Assembly: GCA_001939145.1 (NCBI GenBank)
Contig: LSRX01000058.1
Coordinates: forward strand, 640,275 to 704,274
Direction of reading: 5' to 3'
Source of the DNA: Symbiodinium microadriaticum
Taxonomy: Eukaryota > Sar > Dinophyceae > Suessiales > Symbiodiniaceae
DNA length: 64,000 bases
Below are positions 44,172-54,119 of this stretch, piece by piece (the stretch's first letter is position 1; each line of letters starts with the position of its first letter). The notes beneath the pieces are model-generated. The model was not told the origin of the DNA. It made no database searches and saw only the letters and a program-made list of their open reading frames with translations. The position numbers and the translations under genes were made by a program.

Positions 44172-45888
44172 AGGTCGAGGGCAGCTTTCGCCTCCAGAGC
44201 TCACTTTTGCTGTTGGCCCTTCGGATCTTCGCCCAAGCCCTTTCCCTCGCCTTTGCTCTTGCCTTTCGGGGTGGATCGCGTCCTTGTGGGATCTGATTCG
44301 GGGGCTGGCGGATCTGAAGGAACAAACTGCCTCTCCGGGTCAAACGGTCCCTGCGGTCGACGTAGTCCTCCATCTCCTTGACTTTGGAGACGAAAGCTTC
44401 GATCCATCGCGGGTCGAGCAGTTTGGAGAATTGGGCCTCGTTGGCATCCGGTAGCACGTGGCGAGCGAAGCTGGAGAAAGGTGGTTCGAGCGCCGCTTCG
44501 CTGGCTATCAGCCATTGGCCTCGATCGTATGCCACTTGATCCAGCTGTGCGATCAAGAGGCCGAGTCTGGCTTTGGCCTCGTCGACTTTGCCCTCGACGA
44601 GGCTGTCGAGGGCCCCTGCTGCAGACCAACTGACCCGAGCACTCGACTGTATGTTCGGGATTCTGGAGCGGTGTTCGACCCAGCCTCGATAAGTCGCATG
44701 AATATGGGAGGCTTCCCCTGGAGCTCCCACCCGCGATCCAAAGTCTTCGCGCATGGCCTTGTCGATGGCTCCAAAAATCTGTGCAGGGGATTCGACGAGA
44801 GCTCGCCGCAAGGCCTTCAGCACGGCCGCTTGACGCCGGCTGCCTGAACTGATGGAGCTGCTCTCTGCCGCCCCTGGCCCCGGAGCCTCGTCCAAGATCT
44901 CCTCCAAGCTGTTGCGCTTCTTCTTCCCGGACAGCTGGTCCACGATGGAAGTCAACTTCACCAGGGCCTCGGCCACGGTGTCGGTCGGCTCGCTCCTCTG
45001 GGAGCCGTGCGGTTTCGGCTCTCCTTCCTCCTCTGAAAGGTCCTCGCCTAAAGGATCGAGCTGCCGACCTCGCCGGGGAAGGTCTCCTAAAGTCACTGAA
45101 CGAGTTTGGGTAAGCCGAGCCATCTCGGCCAAATGTGCCTCGGGGATGCCTGCTGTCCGAGCTGATTGGACCACGGTGGGATCGAGTCCGCCATATGCGT
45201 CTTGCCGTGCGGCCTGAGAATGGGTGAGCCTCTGAGCCCCTTCGCTTGACTTGGCAGGCTTTGGCCTGCTCGCCTGCTGAGCCACAATGAAGTCCTGCAA
45301 AGTCGTTTGGAGCCCCAGCAATCCGGCCTCCAACTTGTTCAGCCGGGCTTCGTTCTGGCTCTCCTGAGAGACCGCTGAGGCGAAAGCGAACTTCTCGTCC
45401 GCAACTGCAATCAGGGCAGCCGCTGCTGGAAGGTAGGCTGTGGAGTCGTCCTCGGACACAAAAGCGCACTCGACTTCGGGGCCTTGGTCGCCCTCCGGGA
45501 ACTCGACCGTGCTTTCCAGGGCCCCGGAGAGATACCCCACCCAAACCTTCACCTGGACATCCTCGACAACCTGTTCCCTCTGCGTAGCCAGGCATGCCTG
45601 AACAGCTAAGGCCGTGGGCTTCGAGAAAGAGCCAGGCGGTAGAACTCGACGAGCCGCGGTGCGATGCCAAGCTGTCACGGGAACTGCAACCAAAACCCTG
45701 TCTTGGCAAACACAAACAGCGATAATATGGACTCGGCGCTCAGATCCTCCGGCAGCTACTCGAAGAACTCCCAAAGGATAACTCAAAACTGGTTCTCTGT
45801 CAGGTAAAAACAAAACTGCGTCCCGGAGAGACCCCGGGTACGGGACGCCGTCAGGGACGTCCTCCTCCTCCTCGTCTGTCTCAGGCAT
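44074..45888 (-). CDS. GAG-like protein, 604 aa
   Basis: I chose the ATG at 45888 (MPETDEEEEDVPDG). It lies 5 nt after the stop of the preceding ORF, although the frame is open further up to 46044. An acidic N-terminus is followed by a predicted coiled coil (around NEARLNKLEAGLLGLQTTLQ), a Ser/Gly-rich linker and a helical part containing RHVLPDANEAQFSKLLDPRW, then a basic tail (PRKARAKARERAWAKIRR) suited to binding nucleic acid. There is no classical CCHC zinc knuckle. The extreme C-terminus has CPRCLCKH, which could bind metal. The family is inferred from position before Pol and general character; I do not recognise a named domain. The last ~270 nt overlap the open Pol frame. Confidence 0.75.
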   Translation of the reverse strand: MPETDEEEEDVPDGVPYPGSLRDAVLFLPDREPVLSYPLGVLRVAAGGSERRVHIIAVCVCQDRVLVAVPVTAWHRTAARRVLPPGSFSKPTALAVQACLATQREQVVEDVQVKVWVGYLSGALESTVEFPEGDQGPEVECAFVSEDDSTAYLPAAAALIAVADEKFAFASAVSQESQNEARLNKLEAGLLGLQTTLQDFIVAQQASRPKPAKSSEGAQRLTHSQAARQDAYGGLDPTVVQSARTAGIPEAHLAEMARLTQTRSVTLGDLPRRGRQLDPLGEDLSEEEGEPKPHGSQRSEPTDTVAEALVKLTSIVDQLSGKKKRNSLEEILDEAPGPGAAESSSISSGSRRQAAVLKALRRALVESPAQIFGAIDKAMREDFGSRVGAPGEASHIHATYRGWVEHRSRIPNIQSSARVSWSAAGALDSLVEGKVDEAKARLGLLIAQLDQVAYDRGQWLIASEAALEPPFSSFARHVLPDANEAQFSKLLDPRWIEAFVSKVKEMEDYVDRRDRLTRRGSLFLQIRQPPNQIPQGRDPPRKARAKARERAWAKIRRANSKSELWRRKLPSTYEQEWRPNLWSYSDALWSNSSYACPRCLCKHS

Positions 45889-45893
45889 CTTAC

Positions 45894-46442
45894 TCACTGG
45901 CCAGCTGGCCAGTCGACCCCAGCCTCGTGAACCACGAGTTGAGCGTCGGCCTTGGATGGCAGACCGATATAGACGGAGTCGCCCGTGTAAGGCGTTCGGC
46001 TTGTGCTTCCTGTGGCGCTCACCCGAGGGGCAAGGTCGCCCCACCGAGGAAAGATCTCTACTGGATTGTACACCCGACCAGCGTAGTCACGGAACAACAA
46101 GTAGATGCGGCTCGATTGGCGCAGCTCCTCCCGTCCTGAAAGACCTCGGCGCTGACCTCGCAAACAATCTGAGATCCAGCGTCCAATTCTGCGAAGAATG
46201 CGCTCTCGACCAATAGATTCCGCTGTCAGTGTCGGACTCTCGCTGAAGTTGGATTGCTGTGCCCAGTCGCGCCCCTCCGGACTTGCCGGCGCCTCAACTC
46301 GCCTCCAGGAAGAACCCGAGCTTCTTGTAGGAACCCCTTCGCGATCTAATTCGAGCAAGCGGACCCGCTCCTGGAGATCTCGAACCAAGGCTCTCAACTC
46401 TGCAACTTCGGCTTGGACTCCTTCAGAGCCGCGCCCGCTCAT
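45894..46442 (-). CDS. Retrotransposon ORF1, coiled-coil protein, 182 aa
   Basis: Starts MSGRGSEGVQAEVAELRALV. Residues about 10-36 form a heptad-type coiled coil (VAELRALVRDLQERVRLLEL). The C-terminal half contains YLLFRDYAGRVYNPVEIFPR and DSVYIGLPSKADAQLVVHEA, which I cannot assign. It begins 5 nt after the stop of the upstream small ORF and ends 5 nt before the GAG start, so it sits inside a chain of tightly linked ORFs. It may be a structural or RNA-binding accessory protein of the element. The alternative is a non-functional frame, but both junctions and the ordered protein character argue for coding. Confidence 0.65.
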   Translation of the reverse strand: MSGRGSEGVQAEVAELRALVRDLQERVRLLELDREGVPTRSSGSSWRRVEAPASPEGRDWAQQSNFSESPTLTAESIGRERILRRIGRWISDCLRGQRRGLSGREELRQSSRIYLLFRDYAGRVYNPVEIFPRWGDLAPRVSATGSTSRTPYTGDSVYIGLPSKADAQLVVHEAGVDWPAGQ

Positions 46443-46447
46443 ACAAC

Positions 46448-46816
46448 TCAGAGTTCCCTATATAGAGGAGGTCGCGCAACTGGCGCCAAGCTGACTCGGA
46501 GCCAGGCCGAGACCTGCCGACGAAGCCAAATGCCCCAGATGGTCCGAAGGTCCAGCAGTAGCTCGCAGACAGGGCCTATGGACAATCCAATGGCTATCCC
46601 AGTCAGCAGCGAAGGCAGATGCCAACTCTCCGAAGCCCAGGGCTCAGGAGGATAGTATGGCTCAGGAGGCACTAGTAGCCCTGGACTCGAATCAGACGAC
46701 CGAAACCCCTCAAGCAAGGCCTGGAGAAAGATCCCTCCCAAACCCCCGCCGGCTACGGTCAAGGCGGCCGGTCTTACGGCCATGCACCTCGTGCCCAAAA
46801 ACTGCCGGAGCTGCAT
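46448..46816 (-). CDS. Retrotransposon ORF0, 122 aa with hydrophobic segment
   Basis: The start ATG lies within the A1 repeat, so the same N-terminal codons (MQLRQFLG) also occur at A2. The protein has a Pro-rich patch (PEPYYPPEPW) and then a hydrophobic stretch (LLTGIAIGLSIGPVCELLLD) that could span a membrane. It ends TGA, followed after 5 nt by the ORF1 ATG. Two upstream ATGs in another frame lie in A1. No family is recognised. It may be a leader peptide that sets up re-initiation rather than a protein with its own role. Confidence 0.45.
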   Translation of the reverse strand: MQLRQFLGTRCMAVRPAALTVAGGGLGGIFLQALLEGFRSSDSSPGLLVPPEPYYPPEPWASESWHLPSLLTGIAIGLSIGPVCELLLDLRTIWGIWLRRQVSAWLRVSLAPVARPPLYREL

Positions 46817-46839
46817 TCGGCAAATTCATGTTTGACATG
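46793..46839 (-). repeat. Split direct repeat A1 (outer, 5' end)
   Basis: 47 bp, identical to A2 at 39299-39345. The DNA beyond it (CTCGTAACC) is target flank. Confidence 0.95.
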
Positions 46840-47185
46840 CTCGTAACCACCGCCGCCCCTCCCCGACCCCCCCTCCCCCCNCCCACCCCCCTCCGCCCCT
46901 TCTCCGGATATGAAAAGTGAAGAAAAGCGCACGGCGAATACCAACGTGTGTGGTTTTTAGGGCTTTGGGAGATTGACCGCGCTGAAGCCGCTAAAGCTCT
47001 GGCTGAAGCTTGCAAGGCCGGGGGGACCTCCTTATGACGAGGTCTATTCGGGCCTTAGAGTAGCAGTTCTCCGAAGCCCTAAACCCTAAACCCATGGTTC
47101 CGTACTATTTGGGGTGGCTTCTTTGGCTCCCCTATCTTCTGAAAGCTCCAAAGCACTTCAAGGCCGGAGTCTCCGGCAAAGTCAT
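46840..47185. other. C-rich tract with single N, then non-coding
   Basis: A C-homopolymer-rich stretch 46850-46900 with an N at 46881, then telomere-like CCCTAAACCC near 47080. No gene. Confidence 0.6.
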
Positions 47186-48060
47186 TCAGGACTTAGGAGA
47201 GAAGAGATAGGATTTAGGACTCGGGGGTTTAGGGCTTAGTGCCGGAAATCTACCACAGACATACAGGAAGCGAGATTCGAGGGCTGCGGCAGCTCTTAGA
47301 AGTTGCGCGATGAGGACAAGGAGTACTGCTACCACTATGTCTACCCTTTCGCACAGCCAATACATCGTACTGCGAATGCGACTACGGGTTACGAGTGGCA
47401 ATGCTAGTACAGAGCGCGAGTGCGACTAGCCCTGTGAGTACGATTTGCGCGATGGCTACAGCGAGTGTTGAATACCGTGCAAACGCGCTACGTTCGAATT
47501 CGAATTGATTGCCACCGTCTTCGACGCTGCCAGAAAGATTCTGAGGTTGTTCGCTCGTTACATCGGTGCGAACATTCATGCGAACCCCTCTTTTGGGTGA
47601 TGACTGTTGTTCGCGCAATGCTTGTGCTCGCGCCGCTTGCTATGAGAAGTGCGACTTCCATGAATACTGCCAGCACTGTGATTGCTACTCGCTATTCAGG
47701 CATGGCGCTGTCATTGCTGATGCTGGCGCACGCATGTAGTCGCACGAACACCACAGCATTATCGATATTGACCTTGCTACCAAGGTAGCATGATTGTCGT
47801 CCTCTGCACTGGCTTTAGAACTCACAATGACAAATGCATCACCATTCACACATAGTATTCTTGCCATCTTCAAGACTGGCTTGGCTCCAGACGATTGCAG
47901 GTAGGCCGCTGCTTCTCAGATCCTGCAGAAAAATTCTTCTGGGATGGCCTACAGCAGTTAGGCTTAGACAATTAGAGACCGCAAACCATCTGGTGGCACA
48001 TCGTGCTGGTTTGTACTACAGCATAATTAGCTATACTACTCCGCTAGACCTCATTTTTTA
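47186..48060. other. Non-coding or unrecognised
   Basis: Frames up to 107 codons on both strands, with many CGAGTGCGACT-like words that suggest a decayed short repeat. No domain recognised. Confidence 0.4.
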
Positions 48061-48229
48061 TATATACCTACATACATATACATTTATGTACTCATATGTA
48101 TGTATATATGAATATATACACACAGATATGTTTATTTGCCTATTTCTTTATTTAGACATATGTATACACATTCGTACATACATATATACACGTATACACA
48201 CGAATTTTCCAAAAAAGAGTGTGCGGCTA
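48061..48229. repeat. ATACATAT-type imperfect microsatellite
   Basis: Irregular TATACATA/TATGTATA units leading into the tetranucleotide arrays. Confidence 0.75.
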
Positions 48230-48380
48230 CATACATACATACATACATACATACATACATACATACATCCATCCATCCATCCATCCATCCATCCATCCAT
48301 CCATCCATCCATCCATCCATCCATCCATCCATGCATGCATGCATGCATGCATGCATGCATGTGTGTGGGTGTGTGTGCAT
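48230..48380. repeat. Stepwise tetranucleotide arrays CATA, CATC, CATG
   Basis: (CATA)n about 48230-48265, (CATC)n about 48266-48329 and (CATG)n about 48330-48363 follow each other with no gap, then GTGTGTG. Each array differs from the next only in the fourth base. Period 4 keeps all frames open ([12 protein letters not shown]). Confidence 0.95.
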
Positions 48381-49254
48381 GTATGCCTGCGGGCGGGCCT
48401 GTGTATGTATATTTTTGCATATATGTTTTGCACATCAGCACATGGTGATACATAACTTTTGACGATGCTGCCCCTATACTATTTCATCCGGACCATATTG
48501 GGCTCAACCACCGTCTACCTTGCGGAACCATCGACTCGTGGGCATAATGAGCACCGCCTTGCCTATTCCGTGATCACTGCTATTCTTCAACTTCGTCGCA
48601 TGTGTATTCCTGTTCTGACTCCAAATGTCCCACCTGCTGATGTAGCGGTGCTGCGCAGCTCAGACTCTAGATCCTGCAGCACCAGAAGCTGGAATCTGGT
48701 AGCTAAGTCATCAAGAACGGGGGGCTTTGCGTGTCAAAGAGGCGACTGCCTTTGCCACACTTTTAGAAGGTGCCGCCCGGCAAGTGCACAGTCCGTCTTA
48801 CTTCGGGGGGCGCATGGACGGGTTTGGTGCAAGGCTTCGGGAGAATGAAACGTGGAAGATGCCAAGAGCTCCTGAATCCGCTGTTTCGCTGCCCGCAGCT
48901 GCTGATCCTTGATATGCACCTGGCTGCAGAGATTGATCGAACTGATGCACTGCCTCGGATGTTTGGAATTTAAAGTTATGAGGGTTCCACGTTGAATTGA
49001 ACGAGCTATGGGCTGGATGTCTGCAGGCTCAGCAAGCTACAAGATTTGAGAGGCGGAAAGCGTACAACCCTTCCCAGAACCTAACGGTCCCACATCCCTC
49101 TTTACAGGATATCGCAGCGTTCCGTTTGCCAGGGAACGAGCACTCCCTAGAAAGGAAGGGACGATTACACTGCCTTTTTTGCCCGCATAAAACCACTGCC
49201 GAACAGTCTACGACCTTAAACCTGAAGCCCAAGACCAAAACCTTGTAGACCCTG
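48381..49254. other. Non-coding or unrecognised
   Basis: A plus-strand frame at 48459-48848 (129 codons) shows no known domain. Otherwise nothing is seen. Confidence 0.4.
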
Positions 49255-49680
49255 TTGTAGCCCTTCTAGTGGCGCTTGACCCCTTTATCGTAACCCTTAT
49301 AGTACCCCTGAAGTAACCCTGATAGTACCCCTGAAGTAACCCCGATAGCACGCCTTAAGTAAGCCTGATAGCGCCCCTTAAGTGACCCTGATCACACGCC
49401 TTAAGTGACCCTGATAGTAGTAACCCTTGAGTGGCCGTGAAAGTACCCCTTACGTGACTCCTGATAGTGCCCCTCACGTGACCCATAGTACCCCTGTTCA
49501 GTTAGCCCCTGATAATGCCCCTTAAGTGACCCAAAGTACCCCCGTCAAGTGACCCTGATAGCACCCCGTAAGTGACCGTGATAGTACCACTTATGTGATC
49601 CTAATAGTACCCCTTAAGTGACCCTGATAGTACCCCGTAGTAACTTCGCCTCCCTGGTAGTACCCCTTCTAGAACCCTTG
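49255..49680. repeat. Degenerate ~23-bp minisatellite
   Basis: About 17 imperfect copies of TGATAGTACCCCTTAAGTGACCC, with variable length and many substitutions. This looks old and not homogenised. Confidence 0.85.
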
Positions 49681-52370
49681 GCCTCCTGCTCCTTCTTCTT
49701 CAGCAACGCTATGGAGCGCTCTTTCTCACGCTGCTTCTCGAGGGCCACCTTGCAGGTCGGCGGGGGGGAATGACTCTTAGTCTACAAGGGCCCCAAACAG
49801 AAATTCCCTGCATAACATATTCCTGAGGACCACAGTGACTAGTAATCCCATATTGCAGGAGGGGTCGTTTATCATTGATCAGGCGTCTGCACTGCGGGGT
49901 GTCCGGGGACTCAAGGTTCAGCTGCCGGATGTGGAGAACGCTGGTTCCGGGTGTGGATCCCATTCGAGCTCAGCTCGGGGTGTAGATCCCATCGCTTGAA
50001 CCCGTCTAGTTCATCGCGACCTGGACCGGGAATAATGTGCCTAACCTGCATAGCCATAAGCCCAGTGTGCCAAGACTTGAGCTGCCATCACAGCAGCATT
50101 AGCTGTGAGACGATGCAGGCAGCCACAGGCACTTAAATCCTGGAACTCCAAAATATTGCAAGCTCAAGCCCCCCATCACACACACGCACACACCCATCGT
50201 TACACGCGTTGTTGTAAACTGCTGGTGCTCTTCCCCACAATTAAGAAGTATCAATACACTTTGGGATTCTGTGAGCGGCTGTAAGACCTTCTGCCCCATG
50301 CTCCTTTCCAAACTACCGAAGTCGCAGTAACACGGCACCACGAGCATCGGTGGGATCGCCTGCTACAAAGACCCGCTCTACAGCTCTCGTTTCAGCGACC
50401 TCATAGAACCCAGGTAGCACATGAATCGCAGCCTCACGAAAAAACCTAGACGTCTTGTAAAGAATCAGTTACAACCCTATGAGGCCTGAACCCTAAACCC
50501 CAAGCCCCGTGACATCTTCTATGGCTCCGATGCTCCGCTGAGACTTTTAGCGGCCTTCGCTTGGTACTCCTCTCCACTTGGTTTAGGGCTCTGGGGATTT
50601 TCGGAGCTGGGGTTTAGGGGAGAGGGGGTGTTGGGTTACGGGCTCAAGGTTAAGGGTTGAGAGCATGGGTTGACGGTAGAGGCTGCAGGGTTCAGCCTGT
50701 CAGTCTTGAGGCCTAGGCTCCAGGGTTTTATCATATCGCTTTGACTTGTTGACAGTGTCAAGGTCATTTTGCAAACGGCAGCACTGCCACGTTGCTGCTT
50801 TTGAGCTTGGTGTCAGTCATGGGATGAGAAACGAAGCCTAAGACCCCGTAAACATACTCCGCAAGACACGAATACCAAACAGATAAGCACAAAAAAAACC
50901 TACTTGACTATGGAAAACTCGGGACTATCATCCGAAAAAGCCAGCAAGCCTGAACAACAGACAGACAACTTAACCCTGCTCTAGCTCCTTGCAATCCTAT
51001 GGGCCGTCTGCTGTGCAGCGTTCACGAACTCTCCATCTGTGAACCCATGCCCTGACCCCCAGCACCTCATCCTAAATTTGCTAAACCCTGAATCCCAAAA
51101 CTTAATCGTATCAGACCCCAAAGCCGTTTCTTCTGCGACATGGTGGGAGTTCAGAAAAGAAGGGAGCCTATGTCGACCCTGTTTGGTATGATCCAAAATA
51201 GTGCACCCCTAGCTAATTTTGGGAATTCCTATAGACCCTAGATTGGGAAGATTCTCATTGTAAGGGACCCCTATACCATGTACTACCCCTACTTGAAAGA
51301 AACCACACGACATTGATCTGCTCCGTTCCTCGTCTCGACGCGAGAGCAGCTCCAAATTCTGCTCCCTCATCTGATCCTCCTTCCTCTCGCAGAAGGCTTG
51401 GTTTTAGAGCTTGGGGCTGAAAGTGTGTCATGTTTTTTTTTTTTTTCGCGGGGTCCTTGAAAGGACGTTCCGACATTCCTTGCATGTAAATTCCTTCAAG
51501 ATTTGGGGCTTTGGTTGCGGAGTCGGTATTCGGCTCCCGCAGTTCCCGAAAGGAGCTGAGAGGTTCTGTAAGAAATTCAGAAGGTTTCTATGGGGCTTTA
51601 TCGGTCAAGGCCTTCCGACTAACAACAGCGAGTACAGCACATAAACGTCTACCGAACGTAGACTTCTATAGAACCCTTACACAGATCTGTTTGCAGCTCT
51701 TACCGAACCCTAGTGTAGAACAACCCCACGTAGAACCCTGTGTTGTGCGTTTAGCTTTTCCTTTCTTCATTGCCAGGACAGAAGGACAGCCGGTCTTCGA
51801 GTCGAAGCTACAGGGGCCGCAGCCATATGCGCAAAAGGGAACAGGCGCCCCCGGTCTCCGGGTGAGGCACAGCGTGAGTAGATGCAACCGACATGCAAAG
51901 TATAATTATGTGGCAGAACCGAGGGATTCCTACTTAGTCTTGTGTCTTGCGGTTAGCTGAGGATTTCACAGGCGTGAGCGTGGCAAGGTTTTGAGACGCA
52001 TGTTCTGCTGGGTCATTGTCAAAATCATGACATTCCAAATAGTTGATGTTCAAAGTGCGCATTTTCCGGCAAGAGAAACCTCATTTTCAGGCATGTTACT
52101 CTTGATTGAAGGAGAGACGTCTGTCTAAGTGGAGAATGTGCAGGTGCGCTCTTTCACTTGGCCTGCTTCAGCCGCAGGAGCACAGTATCTTTTTGGGAAA
52201 AACTGTCTCGCGGTTTTACCGCATGTGCGACTCCATTGTCTGTATGCAGCAACGGCGGCGAGCACAGCAAGACCTGCACTCTTCGGGCGAAAGGCTCCAA
52301 CCATTGAGTCCGCTTGGCCCCTTGCCTTCACCACTTCCACAAACGTCATTACCCTCCCGCAACCCCCCCC
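49681..52370. other. Non-coding, no gene recognised
   Basis: Short frames (under 150 codons), a T-homopolymer near 51430, and telomere-decay words at 50490 and 50580-50660. Confidence 0.5.
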
Positions 52371-53068
52371 NNNNNNNNNNNNNNNNNNNNNNNNNNNNNN
52401 NNNNNNNNNNNNNNNNNNNNNNNNNNNNNNNNNNNNNNNNNNNNNNNNNNNNNNNNNNNNNNNNNNNNNNNNNNNNNNNNNNNNNNNNNNNNNNNNNNNN
52501 NNNNNNNNNNNNNNNNNNNNNNNNNNNNNNNNNNNNNNNNNNNNNNNNNNNNNNNNNNNNNNNNNNNNNNNNNNNNNNNNNNNNNNNNNNNNNNNNNNNN
52601 NNNNNNNNNNNNNNNNNNNNNNNNNNNNNNNNNNNNNNNNNNNNNNNNNNNNNNNNNNNNNNNNNNNNNNNNNNNNNNNNNNNNNNNNNNNNNNNNNNNN
52701 NNNNNNNNNNNNNNNNNNNNNNNNNNNNNNNNNNNNNNNNNNNNNNNNNNNNNNNNNNNNNNNNNNNNNNNNNNNNNNNNNNNNNNNNNNNNNNNNNNNN
52801 NNNNNNNNNNNNNNNNNNNNNNNNNNNNNNNNNNNNNNNNNNNNNNNNNNNNNNNNNNNNNNNNNNNNNNNNNNNNNNNNNNNNNNNNNNNNNNNNNNNN
52901 NNNNNNNNNNNNNNNNNNNNNNNNNNNNNNNNNNNNNNNNNNNNNNNNNNNNNNNNNNNNNNNNNNNNNNNNNNNNNNNNNNNNNNNNNNNNNNNNNNNN
53001 NNNNNNNNNNNNNNNNNNNNNNNNNNNNNNNNNNNNNNNNNNNNNNNNNNNNNNNNNNNNNNNNNNNN
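52371..53068. other. Assembly gap (698 N)
   Basis: A run of N. Frames drawn across it are meaningless. Confidence 0.99.
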
Positions 53069-53308
53069 AATTTGATAAGTTGTATCTGGTTTTAAAATAC
53101 CATCATCGGGAGTTTCCACTCTGCCTTTGCCTATCTTAAATGAGCTTCTATCTTCAACAACATTCACAACAACTTTATTATTTTCAGTTGTTGTTTTCGT
53201 TTCTTTATGATATGTATTTTTCCTAAATTTACAACATAAACAATTAACGCCGTCTCTGCTTAATTGAAAACCACCAGGTTTATTATCATCTTCTTTAGTA
53301 TCATTCAT
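53069..53308 (-). CDS. Partial AT-rich ORF of foreign composition (80 aa, C-terminus in gap)
   Basis: Begins MNDTKEDDNKPGGFQLSRDG at 53308 and runs into the gap. The surrounding ~330 bp (53069-53400) is roughly 27% G+C by eye, while the rest of the window is near 50%, and codons end mostly in A or T. The protein is polar, with a CLCC motif near residue 25 and Lys/Thr/Asn-rich stretches, and I recognise no family. The composition suggests a transferred segment, an organelle or AT-rich microbial or viral source, or an assembly join to a contaminant. It might also not be coding. Confidence 0.4.
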
Positions 53309-54119
53309 TATTCATTTTACTTTGATTTTTAAATATTTCTTACATACCTTATTAATACTTTACATAATTCCAAAGCATTATAGCAACAACGTCTATATCT
53401 CGGTGTTATAATTGCTGGCTGCTGGGCGCTGCCCCGGGCTGGGCTGTGCTGGACATTTGGGACATGCACAAGATTCACGTAAAGAAACGTCGCCAAGAAC
53501 GGCACAAACGCAAGGGCGCACCAACTTCATTTAAATAGCCTGTTTTTTCGACGGCTGCGCTGCCGCTAGCGGCTGCACGATCTGAGCCATCTGCGGCAGA
53601 GCTTGCAGATGGGGTCACGCGAGGCTATGCGCTCTGCGTGACAAGGTCCTCTCCAGCTCGCTCCACCTTCCTTCCTTGTACTCCCTCCCTCCCTCCCTCC
53701 CTCAGTGGGTGGGGCGTTCTTTGCAAGCTTTAAACCACACTGGATCATGGTTAGGGTATGGGGGTAAGGGGCATTGGGGAGAGGCTGCTTTTGGGGGCTG
53801 CTGGTTGTTGAACCTAGGACCTCTAAATCCCTAAGCCCCACTGGCTGGTTCGCATAGCGGTAAAGTTTCATAAGTCCACACATGTATACAGATATACCGA
53901 CGGAGCTACCTGCCACCCCAAAGCCATGAACTGGGCAGTCACAGTCCTTGAAGCCGAATATTCGAATCCCAAAACACGATAGCTCGCTTGTAGAACCCTG
54001 AAAAGAACCGTACATCGCCTGGCGGCGGTGTTGGTCCACGGCCCCTTGCATCTGCTGGGCCTGCCCGCTTTGCCGGCCTCAGGCAAGCTGCCTTTCTGGA
54101 TTAGGGAGGCTTTAAGCTT
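53309..54119. other. AT-rich tail then ordinary non-coding DNA
   Basis: The AT-rich composition continues to about 53400, then returns abruptly to GC-rich DNA (GCTGGCTGCTGGGCGC). A (CCCT)n run lies at 53684-53703. Nothing else is seen. Confidence 0.5.

Larger units (their letters stand above)
39115..46839 (-). mobile_element. Complete PAT/DIRS-type tyrosine-recombinase retrotransposon with split direct repeats
   Basis: Read on the minus strand, the order is A1 (46839-46793), ORFs, B1 (39510-39341), A2 (39345-39299), B2 (39284-39115). A1 and A2 are 47 bp and identical, and B1 and B2 are 170 bp and identical. This A1-ORFs-B1-A2-B2 layout is the hallmark of split direct repeats in PAT and Ngaro elements. 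Pol carries reverse transcriptase, RNase H, a methyltransferase-like domain and a tyrosine recombinase. The methyltransferase-like domain is known from DIRS/PAT but not Ngaro. No target duplication is seen, as expected for recombinase integration. Identical repeats and intact frames suggest recent insertion and possible autonomy. Confidence 0.92.

Noticed and set aside
44201..45715. 504-codon minus-strand ORF overlapping the GAG-like gene
   Set aside because: It is low in complexity (Arg/Gly/Ser-rich) and looks like a shadow in GC-rich DNA, whereas the overlapping GAG frame has ordered features and a start 5 nt after ORF1.
52106..53308. ORFs of 250-336 codons across the gap
   Set aside because: They are mostly N; only the 80-codon AT-rich part (53308-53069) was kept, as a partial frame.
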